NCBI RefSeq assembly: GCF_000182565.1
Contig: NW_015971552.1
Coordinates: 369,353-433,352, forward strand
From: Spizellomyces punctatus DAOM BR117
Lineage: Eukaryota; Chytridiomycota; Chytridiomycetes; Spizellomycetales; Spizellomycetaceae
Direction: 5' to 3'
DNA length: 64,000 nt
Every line of letters begins with the position of its first letter. The stretch's first letter is position 1. The notes beneath the pieces are model-generated. The model worked only from the letters and a program-made list of their open reading frames with translations, ran no database searches and was not told where the DNA came from. Shown here one piece after another: positions 12,450 through 21,667 of this stretch. A program made the translations under genes and the position numbers.

Positions 12450-13111
12450 ATGCCGCCAAAGAAAAAGCAAAAGCTTGAAAAACTCGACAAACCCACCTTA
12501 CATACCTGCAACAAGACTTCCTTTGCAAAAGCTTTCCTGCCAAACTATCGCCAACGGCTTCTAGATTACATCGCCATCATCCATCAACTCGCCGACCACG
12601 CTTCCCATGCTCTCAAATTCTACATCCTATCTGCACCAACCTTCACCGTGAATGAGGAGACCATCGAAGCGATTCTCTATCTTCTCAACAAGGGGGAGGC
12701 TTGGCATCCAAGAAAGGAAGCAAAGAAGGCATGGCGGGATTGTTTGCTGCCATATGTTCAACGCTACTGCCACATCGTCAGCTTCGTTCATCCAAATCTA
12801 CAAAAAGAGCAGCAGTCAATCAATTACCTGACAGCGAGTATGATGACGAACCTGAAAGTCAACGTTCAAGAGCATTTCATGCAGATGCTCCTTCGGTACA
12901 TTAATCTGCAGCTCGATGTGAAGGGACAGAAGCAGCGACTGAAAAGCGATGCGCGAAACGCTTTCTTTGCTCGTCTTCGCTACTTGAAGTCAATTTTCCT
13001 TTTTGATATCGTGCCCGAGTCGCTCGATGACTTGACTGCTGAAGAGAGTGAACTTCTAGAAGAGATTTGGTCGCTCGATCTGCCTTTTCTTATTGACCAT
13101 CCACTCGCCTA
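12450..13111 (+). pseudogene. Fanzor nuclease, N-terminal fragment
   Basis: First of three pieces of one Fanzor (eukaryotic TnpB-like, RNA-guided nuclease) gene; the others are at 17735-18190 and 42636-43339. It starts with MPPKKKQKLEKLDK, a good nuclear localisation signal, followed by about 205 mostly helical residues (SHALKFYILSAPTF, YLTASMMTNLKVNVQEHFMQ) as expected for the N-terminal recognition region. It breaks at HPLAY (13098-13112), a point where family members normally continue towards a conserved 'P-L-R-R-S' motif that is found downstream at 17735-18190. The open frame runs on to a stop at 13148, but those last residues are LTR sequence. Identification depends mainly on the downstream RuvC pieces; on its own this part would be hard to name. 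Confidence 0.75.
13107..13111 (+). repeat. Putative target-site duplication of the LTR element, left copy
   Basis: GCCTA at 13107-13111 directly precedes the LTR start TGTAACG. The same five bases occur at 17730-17734 where Fanzor-like coding sequence resumes. Five-base duplications are usual for gypsy-type integrases. A chance match of five bases is possible, because the 3' end of the element is badly degraded. Confidence 0.55.
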
Positions 13112-13489
13112 TGTAACGACGAGGACGTCTTCGAGAGATCGCGAGTAAGCCCAAATCGGACGCGGGAAGCACGAATCGCGTGACCAACTCCACCGATTGG
13201 GTTACCGCGACCGAAAAAACCGGTTCGGAGAATGGCAATTGGCGCATTAGATTTCAGCGTGCCTCGTACAACCTGTGGAGGCCCGAGCCAGTGCGGAAAA
13301 GGAAGAGATCGGTACCGCCACCAATAAATCAGTTGCGGTGCAGCGACACCCATTAGTTTAGTTTAGTTTAACAGTTTATCCAAGAATCTTGTATAAAAAG
13401 GATGTATTCAATAAAATAAGTCGGGGGCAGAAGCCGTAGCGACAAAAAATCCCCATAACTCGCTTCTCAACTCCAATCTTAGGTTAACA
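13112..13489 (+). repeat. 5' long terminal repeat (boundaries approximate)
   Basis: Starts with TGTAACGACGAGG, typical of gypsy LTRs. It contains a TATA box TATAAAA at 13392-13398 and an AATAAAATAA signal just after it, so the R region and polyadenylation site are close by. The 3' boundary is set at the first ...TTAACA (13489); an alternative is ...CCTAACA at 13500. A convincing primer-binding site starting TGG is not visible. No second LTR copy exists in the window for comparison. Confidence 0.6.
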
Positions 13490-16400
13490 GGAACCTAACA
13501 GAGCGCTTCAACGGCCTGATCACCCGTACCGAAGCCTCTAAATCCTGCTCGGTTCACAACTAACCGACTCTCCTTGCCTCTCGCCCTCAAGTCGCTACCG
13601 ACGCCCAAAGAAAGGATTTGGAGACTACGATTCCTAGTACGGACACCCACACAACCTGCTAGGAGACCCAAGTTGTCTTTACTGTAGTCTACCAACAAAA
13701 AATCCGTTACATGGTGGAGAAGCGCGACGAACCGCCTTCCCCTCTCAAATTCAGCTGAAAACCTTATTCGGTCGTACCGAAACTCTTGCGCAAACCGAGA
13801 TCCGCTCAGGTAGCTACTCGGAAACCTTTTCTCTCGTTTCGGAGACAGAACTTCACGAAACCGAGAATGATGCCGGTCGAACGCTCACCAACGCGAGGCC
13901 GCTCACCTGTGATCCAGACTCGTAGTCAGGGTCCTGCGGAGGACGTCGAAGTCCCTCCCGCAACACGCCCAAGGCGTTCAGGGACCACTTCCGTCGAACC
14001 GGAAGCCCCTAACTTGGCCACGATGGCCTCTGAAGTGGCAGCGTTAAAAGAAGACATTGCCCGCTCGACTGCTGCAACGCAGTTGGCAACTCAAAACCTT
14101 ACGGAACAGCTTCATAGGCTTTCCGAACGTCAGACAGCGGCGGATGAGCGCCTCGCACGAGCCTTAGAAGCCCTAGCGCATCGCCCGCTGCCTGAACAAC
14201 CTCCCATAGCACGAGCTACAAGAGAACGGTCCGCAACCCCGTGGGAAACGGCGGACACACCAAGGGAGCGTACCGAACCAAGTTTTTCAGGTGCGGTGCC
14301 TCCAATCCAAGTGCCAGCGGCCCCGTGGGCCAGCGACACCAAGGTCGATTCCTTGAAAGCAAAGGACGTACCCGAGTTTACGGGCAGAAGAAACCAAGAC
14401 GTTGAAGAATGGCTTAACAAAGTCCAACTTCTTCAAAACGTTAGCGCAACGTCGGATGCCAGGATGGTACAGCTCCTACCAGCCATGATAGCCGAGAAAA
14501 CCCCTGCTGACGCTTGGTTTTACACTCTGGAAGCCCAGGAAACTCGCTCATGGACCTGGAAAAGGTGGAAAGAGGAACTGCTTCGAGAGTTCCGAGATCC
14601 CCTAACCGAGTCCAAGCGCAAAACCGAATATGTGCGCTGCCATGCGAACCCCAAAGAATTTCGCAGCTTTCTCGCGTTCATCGACCACAAAACTCATCTC
14701 CGGCGCCTCGCTTATGGCGACCGGGCAAACATAGAATGTCCCGCTGACCAGCATTTCGACCTAATAGTCGAACAATTGCCCAGCGACATCCAAATCATGG
14801 TCAAATCCTGTAACGTCACGAACCTGACCAAATTAAAAGACTTCCTGCGCCTTTATTTCGGCTCTGATGACACCAGAAAACGAGACCCTTGCTACAGCGG
14901 TGCTGCAGAAGCTCAGAAGAAGTCACAAAAGACCGGAACCGACAAAGGCCCTAAGCAGACGGCTCCGCATAAAACCGGAAACCCCGAAAAGGGTCGCGAT
15001 GGTCCTCAGAAGATGGTTCCGGACCCCAACAAGGAACCACCGGCACCCTGCAAATTCTGTCAGAAAAAGCATTGGAATGTTTTCTGCTGGCAGAACCCGA
15101 ACCGAAAAGATCCTGAAGATGGAAAGAAAGGACCATATGGAGCACCCATGCCCTCAGGTTGGAAACCCAAACAGGAATCGAAGAAGGCGTACATAGTGGA
15201 GCTGGACTCGACGTCCGCTACCACCGAGACTCTTTTTTCGGCTTCGGAACTGGAAAGAACGGAAGCCGCTAATCAAGGATTCCACACCATCGGGTTCTTT
15301 CATTCACCCAAGCACTCGGAATCAACAATTTTGATGACCGCACCTCTTTCCAAGGTCACGGTGACCAAGGAAGAGGACCCCCGCACGCCCACGCAGGGCT
15401 GGGACCGAGTCTGGGACAACATAGCCATCATCTGGGGCACCCCGCAAGTGGCTCTGATGATGGGCAACAACCCCCGCGCGCTCAGCTTCTTCGCCAAAGA
15501 ACCGAAGCGAGGCGCCGGGCACCTCGGGAACGACCCCTACGCAGTCGCGTGGAGTTCCCACCACCTCTACATCGCTGCCGCAGCCGAAGCTGACAAGGAT
15601 CGAATCCTGCGAAAGGTCCGAGAAGACGGTACCCCTCGTTTGATTCTCCTTGCCTGGATAAAGCTCGACGAGCGCGAGAAATTCTTGATGTGGAGCTCTG
15701 AAGATCCTGTTATCTTTGATGCGTACGCCAACCTGCAACTGGTGGCATTTCTCCTGACAGGCAATATCGTTCGCTCAGACTATTATTATCGTCGCGGAAA
15801 CCCCAAATTTCGGCACGTTAAAGACCATCCACGTCTCCAAAGACACGAAGAGAGCGAACGGACGCGTATAGTCATGCTGGCTATCGAACAAGTTGCTCGC
15901 CAGAATAAAACAACAAAACCACAAAACGACAAAACTAGAGAACACTTTGAGAGTGTGATCAAGGCTACGGAAGCAACAATTAACGACATCGCGCCCCATT
16001 TCGAGATCGCGGTGCCTTCTATCAACGCCTTCTACTCAGTAGATTTAGGCGATGTACTCAAAAGCCAGACTAAGACCCAAACGCAGCCTTGCTGGACGCT
16101 AGCCGTCATCGCGCAGCTCTGGGCACCTGTGGTACTAGACACAGGGGCCTGCGAGTCTCTGATTTCCGACACGTACCAAGGCCTTCTGTTCTCCGAAACC
16201 GATTTGCAGGATGCGGAAACGATGGCTTTCAACGGCATTGGTGGACGTATCTCATCTACCAAGACAGTATGCCTCGAAACTTCCCTCAGAGGCCGCGGCG
16301 GAGAATACCTGACTTTCCGCGCCTACTTTCGGGTCATCGCGTACGGGAAACCTCTCATCATCCTAGCCAACGACGTTTTGGGACATTTGAAACTCCAAAC

Positions 16401-17729
16401 CTTGGTTCAGGAACCCCCGTTACCCAGTTTCGCGGTGACGCTCAAGAATCCAGACATCCTTATCCCCTGCTCCATAACGGATGAGCTGGACACCGATCAC
16501 ATGCGCGGCACGCCATACAAGACCAAGCAGGGTGAATTCATGAAGGATGTGTCAATGCCACGGCTGACCAAAGCCAAAGCTCAGAAGTCTAGATTAACCA
16601 TGTTAATCACGGGACAGACGCGCGTGGCAGCCCAAACTTTTCTCATCGAAAACCCTCTTGAGGCCACCGCTGCTAGCTCAACGGTCCCGTTAGGCCTCAA
16701 ACTGTCCACCGCGACCCATAATTCGGTTGCGGACCCCGAAGAGAACATTTCCAAAGAAGAATGGCAGACACTTCGGAACAAATGGAACCTCGACTCTACG
16801 GAGAGGGCTCCAGGGGCCTTCGAAGCCCAATTAAAAGACGCGGAACGTTTCCACGTCGATCTCAAGCGACCCAAACCCGTGGTCTGGGCCCTAATCAACA
16901 TTCTACGACACTTCCATCAAGCCTTCAGCTATGAGGGTCATCTCATAGGGAACTACACCAAGATTCCTTATGCGCCTCGATTTATCTCGGCTCCGCCACC
17001 CCTTTCGAGGCCACGGTCGTACTCTCCGTTGGAGCGGACAGCCCTCGAGACGGAGCGAGACACCATGATGGGGCTTCAGAGGTGGAAACGAACCACCGAA
17101 GTAACCTTCGCCAGCGATCCTGTTATCATTCGCTATGCAGACAAACCCCCGCGCGTAGCCTTCGACTATCGCCGAGCCAACGACTGCATGGCCTGGGATC
17201 CATATCCCTTTCCCATCATGCTCGACATCCTGAACTGGATCGTCGCAGTCCCATTCCGATACATATCGGGAGGTGACGCAAACAAAGGATTCTACCAAAT
17301 CGCCATCACCGATGCGTCGGTACGCAAATGGCTCGCGCTCAGACTCCATGACGGCATCTACGAACCACTCTTTATGCCCTTCGGACCCAAGACTGCCCCC
17401 TCGCACTTCTGTCGGGTGATGGACGACACCTTGGGTCCCTCCAAATGGCGAAATATCAACAACTTCGTCGACGATATCCACACACGAGTGGAGACAGCCG
17501 CGGAAGCCCTAGACGCCATCGCGGACTGGCTCGACCGCTTTTCCAGAGCCAAACTCACCCTAAGACTCGACAAGTGTCAATGGCTCTTTCACCAGCTCAC
17601 GGCCCTCGGTTTCGTTGCCTCCTCTCAGGGTCTCGCTACCGATCCAGACAAGGTCGCAACCATAGTCGATTGGCCACAACCCAAATTCATAGGTGACCTG
17701 AATTTTCCCTGCCTACTGTCGGTTGTCAA
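13112..17729 (+). mobile_element. Truncated Ty3/gypsy-type LTR retroelement inserted in the Fanzor gene
   Basis: A 4.6-kb element with a 5' LTR starting TGTAACGACGAGGACG, one long gag-pro-RT frame, and then nothing: RNase H, integrase, and a recognisable 3' LTR are missing. Fanzor-like sequence stops at its left edge and resumes at its right edge, with GCCTA on both sides. The best reading is a complete insertion followed by an internal deletion that removed the 3' half. The last 30 bases (ending GGTTGTCAA) may be the remains of the 3' LTR end, compared with GGTTAACA near the 5' LTR end, but this is weak. It sits only 456 bp from the viral element and is in the same orientation as the Fanzor gene. 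Confidence 0.85.
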
Positions 17730-17739
17730 GCCTATATGA
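13867..17739 (+). pseudogene. Gag-protease-reverse transcriptase polyprotein, 3'-truncated
   Basis: One frame of 1290 residues from the ATG at 13867. Order: a proline-rich N-terminus with a coiled-coil-like region (about 50-110), a retrotransposon Gag domain (about 165-335), a short zinc knuckle CKFCQKKHWNVFC (about 394-406), an extra region of roughly 350 residues, an aspartic protease around VVLDTGACESLIS (about 755), and an RT with FDYRRAND, GGDANKGFYQI, FMPFGPKTAPSHF and FVDDIHTR (about 1100-1205; FVDD replaces the usual YIDD). The frame ends shortly after the RT at WPQPK, where gypsy proteins normally lead to RNase H and integrase. Its last codons and stop are flanking Fanzor DNA. It cannot move on its own. 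The region between knuckle and protease is unusually long for the family. Confidence 0.85.
17730..17734 (+). repeat. Putative target-site duplication of the LTR element, right copy
   Basis: GCCTA, matching 13107-13111. Removing the element and one copy brings the first two Fanzor fragments together, but the reading frames are then out of register by one base, and the conserved spacing appears slightly short. A small deletion or frameshift at this junction is therefore likely. Confidence 0.5.
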
Positions 17740-18190
17740 AAAGCATGGATTTCGACGGTTCAGTGCAATCCCTCTTCGTCGGTCGCTGATTCAGTCCCAT
17801 ATTCGCATCGACACGGTCATTCTCTACGCCCACATCCTCTGCATCACCCGCCAAGAAGCACAAGCCGTAGAGAAGGTCGATTTATGGATGCGCGTCTGCA
17901 ATCTACGTACCAAGGCTTTTCGGTCTCACCGCGATATGCAGTTTGAAGGCTCGATCACGACGGACGGCACCTCGGTGTCAGTTTACTTGAAACATCCTGA
18001 AGCTGACAAGTATGGAAAGCACAGCGGCGGAGGGAAGAAGTCAGCAAAGACCCTAGAAGCTGAGGTGAAGGCAGTATATGTGGAAAACAACTTATCTGCT
18101 TGTCAAGAGAACATTGTCGTTATCGATCCAAACAAGCGCGATCTTCTCTACTGCCAAGACAACAAGGGCACCATCTTCCGTTACACCGCC
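17735..18190 (+). pseudogene. Fanzor nuclease, middle fragment with RuvC-I
   Basis: Second Fanzor piece, about 150 residues. It carries the family segment FSAIPLRRSLIQSHIRIDT, then SITTDGTSVSVYL (the conserved 'TDG' motif), a linker, and VVIDPNKRDLLYC, which fits RuvC-I with its catalytic aspartate. It ends within IFRYTA, where the virus-like element begins. After removal of that element and one CCGCC, the frame runs without change into the third fragment, at a place where Fanzor proteins have a conserved YT...QR...ETG stretch (QRAVETG lies just across the junction). The left side adjoins the LTR element. Confidence 0.85.
18186..18190 (+). repeat. 5-bp target-site duplication of the virus-like element, left copy
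   Basis: CCGCC immediately before the element's TGTGG end; the second copy is at 42636-42640. The duplication length fits a retroviral-type (DDE) integrase of the kind encoded inside. If the boundary is shifted by one base, a 6-bp ACCGCC duplication is also possible, which would leave the element ends asymmetric by one base. Confidence 0.85.
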
Positions 18191-18238
18191 TGTGGTAGTG
18201 CATGCCTGTGGTATATACCACAGGCATGCACTACCACA
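18191..18238. repeat. 48-bp perfect terminal palindrome, left
   Basis: The sequence from TGTGGTAGTGCATGCC through the centre GTATATAC back to GGCATGCACTACCACA is a perfect inverted repeat of 24+24 bases, so each strand can fold into a full hairpin. The identical palindrome is at the other end of the element. This resembles the fused-telomere junctions of viruses with hairpin-ended linear genomes. A function as telomere, integrase-binding site or replication origin is inference. Confidence 0.9.
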
Positions 18239-18260
18239 GTGCCCATAGTCAGCTTCACTG

Positions 18261-18420
18261 TACCAAAACCCATAGTATGGAAGAATGTACCAAAACCCAT
18301 AGTACGGAAGAATGTACCAAAACCCATAGTACGGAAGAATGTACCAAAACCCATAGTACGGAAGAATGTACCAAAACCCATAGTACGGAAGAATGTACCA
18401 AAACCCATAGTACGGAAGTG
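18261..18420 (+). repeat. 27-bp tandem array, left arm (6 units)
   Basis: Unit TACCAAAACCCATAGTACGG plus AAGAATG, six copies, the first with one difference (GTATGG). 27 is divisible by three, so the array stays open in several frames; the resulting repetitive peptide is probably not a real product. The right arm has seven units. Confidence 0.9.
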
Positions 18421-18573
18421 TTTGCCCAATGCATTGGAGTGTTTCAAAGTGTTTCGAGTCTTCCAAGGTGTTTGCCCAATGCATTGGAGTGTTTCAAAGT
18501 GTTTCGAGTCTTCCAAGGTGTTTGCCCAATGCATTGGAGTGTTTCAAAGTGTTTCGAGTCGTCCAAGGTGTTT
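18419..18573 (+). repeat. 50-bp tandem array, left arm (3 units)
   Basis: Unit begins TGTTTGCCCAATGCATTGGA and continues with GTGTTTCAAAGTGTTTCGAG; three copies, the last slightly diverged. Each unit contains the short palindrome CCAATGCATTGG. It is mirrored at about 42221-42380. Position inside the inverted repeat suggests a structural or replication role, which is unproven. Confidence 0.88.
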
Positions 18574-18737
18574 GTCCAAGTCCGGGACTATTGATGAAGG
18601 GATGATATGCGGTATAGTGCACTTACATGTCAAATTTTACGCATCTAATATTTCACGTGTCCAAACTCCACCTAATTCAAAGTCAACACTGGTTCTAACT
18701 TGACATTCGCTTCTTCTCAAGACTCCATGATATCACT

Positions 18738-18989
18738 TCATCTTGGGACTCCATCTCTCAGCCTTCGACATCGTAGCTTGTGGACTCGTCTGTGGACTCG
18801 TCTCTCCACATATCTCTTCCAACAAGGATAGCATCGAAACTTGTATCCTTTCTGTCCAATTCTTCGCAATTGAAACCTCCTTCCACAATCCATGCAGATT
18901 TGCTCTAGACTTTGGTGTCCATTGTTCCCTGAAAGCAACCATTCCAATATCCATCTCGGCACCAGCACACAATCATTCACATAGTCCAT
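18738..18989 (-). CDS. Cys-rich zinc-ribbon-like small protein, left TIR copy
   Basis: 83 residues, 97-98% identical to the copy in the right repeat (differences at A4V and R17W). Two C-x2-C pairs, CMDC and CYPC, are separated by 24 residues in a basic context (GRRFQLRRIGQKGYKFR) and followed by a strongly basic tail (KRYVERRVHRRVHKLRCRR). It is likely to bind zinc and nucleic acid. A TATA box (minus-strand TATAAAA at 19073-19067) lies upstream, and behind it the palindrome at 19092-19111. The shared C-x2-C...C-x2-C-[WY] layout links it to the 56-residue protein at 38105-38275. Function unknown; a regulator of viral transcription is a reasonable guess. Confidence 0.7.
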   Translation of the reverse strand: MDYVNDCVLVPRWILEWLLSGNNGHQSLEQICMDCGRRFQLRRIGQKGYKFRCYPCWKRYVERRVHRRVHKLRCRRLRDGVPR

Positions 18990-19091
18990 TGTTAATTGTT
19001 GTATATGGGAATCGTTTTTGAAAAGAAGGCTTCGAGCTGGGGGGACTGGCGGGACCGGCGACCCTCTTTTATAAACGGATAAGGAACTCTC

Positions 19092-19111
19092 CCATCTTAT
19101 CGATAAGATGG
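19092..19111. promoter_or_regulatory. Perfect 20-bp palindrome CCATCTTATCGATAAGATGG
   Basis: One of three perfect copies in the element (also 26083-26106 and 41689-41708). Here it lies about 20 bp upstream of the TATA box of the left-arm Cys-rich gene. A dyad this long, repeated before genes, looks like a binding site for a dimeric regulator. Its partner protein is unknown. Confidence 0.65.
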
Positions 19112-19615
19112 TTCACTAGTCCTCTCATCCTATCGATATAACATGTTCGATCTCTCATCGACAAAGTGTTGATTTTTTTGCCCTTCATGCATAGTAGAGC
19201 ATTTGTAAGTGTGCATTTAATTATGTAGAGCAGGATGTAGAGCCGTGCACACTTGCACACTTACACACTTCCATTTGGGTTGCTTTAGGGAAAAAGTTAC
19301 TTAATACTAATATTATTATTAGTATGTCCTCAATTTCTCTCTCAAAGAACCTGAAAACTAAGTGTGCAAGTGTGCAAGTGTGCATGTAGACCATTCTTCA
19401 TTGATTTCTTTCCGACTTTCACTAGAGAACAATGGAAGACTAGCTAATCATTTCTGATATTATCTACAATCACCTAGTCGCACACTTCCTACACATTTCC
19501 ATTTCTAAATGTGCAAGTGTGCATTTGTCTAATTCACTTTTGACATCCTCACTGCTATCCGCGTCCCTCCATGCCTGTGGTGTGATAGGTTTGCTATCTG
19601 TACCATCCGCCTGAT

Positions 19616-20070
19616 ATAGAAATAGCATGAACTCTTTGCTACTGGGTTTGCTTTAAACTCACTTTTTACTTCTGAGTTGCGTAGTTGCGTTTGATGGAAG
19701 ATGGTCGTAGAGGCAGCAAGGAAAGGATCAGTGGAGGGATTCCAAGAGGAGAACTAAAGCGAGTTCGGATACCATCACGTGATCTAAAATTTGAATGCAT
19801 TGCGCAAAGTGGCACAGTCAACCTAATGCCAAAGTCTATCGGCTGCACACTATATAATCGAGTGCCACTTATGTAATGGACCCGTGCATCGCTGCACAAA
19901 AAGCTGTGTTGGCATCTGTGTTTCAGATGCATGTGGTTTCTTTTTCGTTTCTTTTTGTGGTCAGTCCAACGAAAGAAGCCATGAAAAGGAAAGGACTGTA
20001 TGACCCAATGGGGATACAGTTCTCCATCTGCATCCCCATCTTTTATAGAGAAAAAAAAGGGAAGCCGCGT
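19616..20070. other. Element interior next to left TIR, no clear gene
   Basis: Just inside the left repeat. A possible plus-strand reading frame at 19876-20097 (73 residues) is preceded by CTATATAA (19850-19857), and other short frames overlap it on the other strand. None has a recognisable motif, so I assign no gene. Confidence 0.3.
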
Positions 20071-20385
20071 TCACCCAATTTCCATCCGCATTTCTAGAAC
20101 AAAGAGCCTTTCATTATGATTGTGTCCTAAGAGAACGCAATCCTGCAAGATGGCCAAGTAGCCGGAATTTCGAAAGCAGATTTCATCCAGTTTCTTCAAG
20201 TGGACGATTGACATTATCTCTTTGAAGATGTGTTCGTTCTGGTCTGTTTTCGGAAGAAACAATATGATACGTTTTTTATCTCCTGTCATCATACCTCGAC
20301 AGTACCTCCAGAATTTATCCATGTCACCCTTCACAGCGTCCTTGATGTTCAATACTGAATGACCTTCAATATCCGCGCGTCGCAT
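20071..20385 (-). CDS. Small viral protein of unknown function (104 aa)
   Basis: ATG-initiated frame of 104 residues with balanced composition and mixed charge; segments KRIILFLPKTDQNEHIFKEI and GYLAILQDCVLLGHNHNERL look like alternating strands and helices of a compact domain. It follows the fibre gene in the same orientation after a 52-bp gap, so it may be expressed with it, for example as a fibre chaperone or attachment factor. I do not recognise a family. Confidence 0.5.
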   Translation of the reverse strand: MRRADIEGHSVLNIKDAVKGDMDKFWRYCRGMMTGDKKRIILFLPKTDQNEHIFKEIMSIVHLKKLDEICFRNSGYLAILQDCVLLGHNHNERLFVLEMRMEIG

Positions 20386-20437
20386 TCTTATCTTGCATAG
20401 CTTCTTTTTTAAATGATGGCAAATGAAGTTCCTTTCT

Positions 20438-21667
20438 TTAAGACCCTAATTCCATTACCTCTATAATGGTTACATCTGCGCTTGTGTCCGGTGCTGCATT
20501 TACTGCTGAAAAATTGGTAAAATATGCTACATCAGGAACTAACCCCGACACAATGAATGAGGCATAAATTGTTCTGTTCACTCCAGCATTATAGTTAAAA
20601 TCACTGGAAAAGACTGACGGCATCGAACCGGCATTAGTTCCTAGATACACATTGAGTGTTCCTCCTGCATTATTGGTGCCATGCAAGTTGATGGTATAGC
20701 GTATCAACGCCCGGCCGGCTGTAGAAACATAGAACGTCTTTGTTCCGCTACCAGTTGTGATTACATCTTTAGTTAGCATTTTGAACACCTGAACCTTTGG
20801 AAACTGTACTTGAGATGACACCCAGGCTTGCGTCGCACAGATCTGACCATTCGAGTAAACTGGCCCATTTGAATACAAGTTGCCTCCTGCAACAACATGT
20901 GCACCAACCGCAACTCCTCCATTCACAACCAATGCGCCCGTTGTACTCGATAACACTGGAGTGGTGCTTTCAACAACGACATTACCTGTGTTAGGATAAA
21001 TGTAAATACCTTTTGCTCCCTGTGATTGAAGGCGTACGGCACCGACGTCATTCCTGAGCGTGAGTGTATTAGCGCCTCCATCTACTGTTCGATTTGAGCC
21101 ATTCATAAAAAGAACGGAAGAACCCGCGGCCGTCGTTAAATAGTAAATTGGTGCTGCATTCGTTCCTGTGTCTACATTCTTGACCTGAATGCTTCTTAAA
21201 GCATTTACACTGGTGTTTCCGATGATGACATCTCTATCAAAATAAGCATTTCCGGTTGCTCCATTAAGCGACATACTTCGAATAGATGCGTTGCTTTGTC
21301 CGACATAGAAATTCAGGTCTACATTGTTACTACCAGGCAAATAGGATTGTATAGAACATATATTTTGCATTGCGTGTGAAAACATGAGGGTATTGGTTTG
21401 GCCAACACTATAGTTAGTATTTTGGATGGTCATTTGTGCCCCAGAAACCCATAGTTTCTTAGCGATTCCAAGCCCTCCTGCAACTTGAAAAGCACCCATC
21501 GTTGAGGATGTAGAGTCAGTGGTCGTATTCAACAGGAGAGTACCTGTATTACCTAATACCATCCATTGGGTGCCGTTGTTCATGGTGCTAAAATATAGTG
21601 GGGCCGCACTATTAGTGGTATTATTCAATCCGCTTTGAATGTAATTAGCACCGCTGGTGCTAACAAA
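20438..21667 (-). CDS. Fibre-like protein, C-terminal part downstream of an in-frame UGA
   Basis: 409 codons that continue the frame of the 1450-residue protein after a single UGA at 21670-21668. The text is the same kind of repetitive sequence (GAFQVAGGLGIAKKLWVSG, GALVVNGGVAVGAHVVAGGN) and ends in a distinct, strand-rich C-terminal domain (RALIRYTINLHGTNNAGGTL; FIVSGLVPDVAYFTNFSAVN) that could be a receptor-binding or trimerising tip. There is no good ATG near its 5' end, so it is probably made either by readthrough of the UGA or not at all. Confidence 0.75.
   Translation of the reverse strand, partial: FVSTSGANYIQSGLNNTTNSAAPLYFSTMNNGTQWMVLGNTGTLLLNTTTDSTSSTMGAFQVAGGLGIAKKLWVSGAQMTIQNTNYSVGQTNTLMFSHAMQNICSIQSYLPGSNNVDLNFYVGQSNASIRSMSLNGATGNAYFDRDVIIGNTSVNALRSIQVKNVDTGTNAAPIYYLTTAAGSSVLFMNGSNRTVDGGANTLTLRNDVGAVRLQSQGAKGIYIYPNTGNVVVESTTPVLSSTTGALVVNGGVAVGAHVVAGGNLYSNGPVYSNGQICATQAWVSSQVQFPKVQVFKMLTKDVITTGSGTKTFYVSTAGRALIRYTINLHGTNNAGGTLNVYLGTNAGSMPSVFSSDFNYNAGVNRTIYASFIVSGLVPDVAYFTNFSAVNAAPDTSADVTIIEVMELGS

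Larger units (their letters stand above)
18191..19615 (+). repeat. Left terminal inverted repeat
   Basis: Matches 41185-42635 in reverse orientation, nearly base for base, ending at ATCAG. It contains the terminal palindrome, a 27-bp tandem array (6 copies here, 7 on the right), a 50-bp array (3 copies), a gene for an 83-residue Cys-rich protein, a TATA box, a perfect regulatory palindrome, GTGTGCAA-type repeats, and a copy of the last 29 codons of the polymerase-helicase gene. Near identity of the two arms suggests recent insertion or active homogenisation. Confidence 0.95.

Noticed and set aside
18092-18703. Long repetitive open frames over the 27-bp and 50-bp arrays (also 42096-42714)
   Set aside because: They exist in several frames on both strands because 27 is a multiple of three. 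Peptides are pure translations of DNA repeats, and copy number differs between arms. Not real genes.
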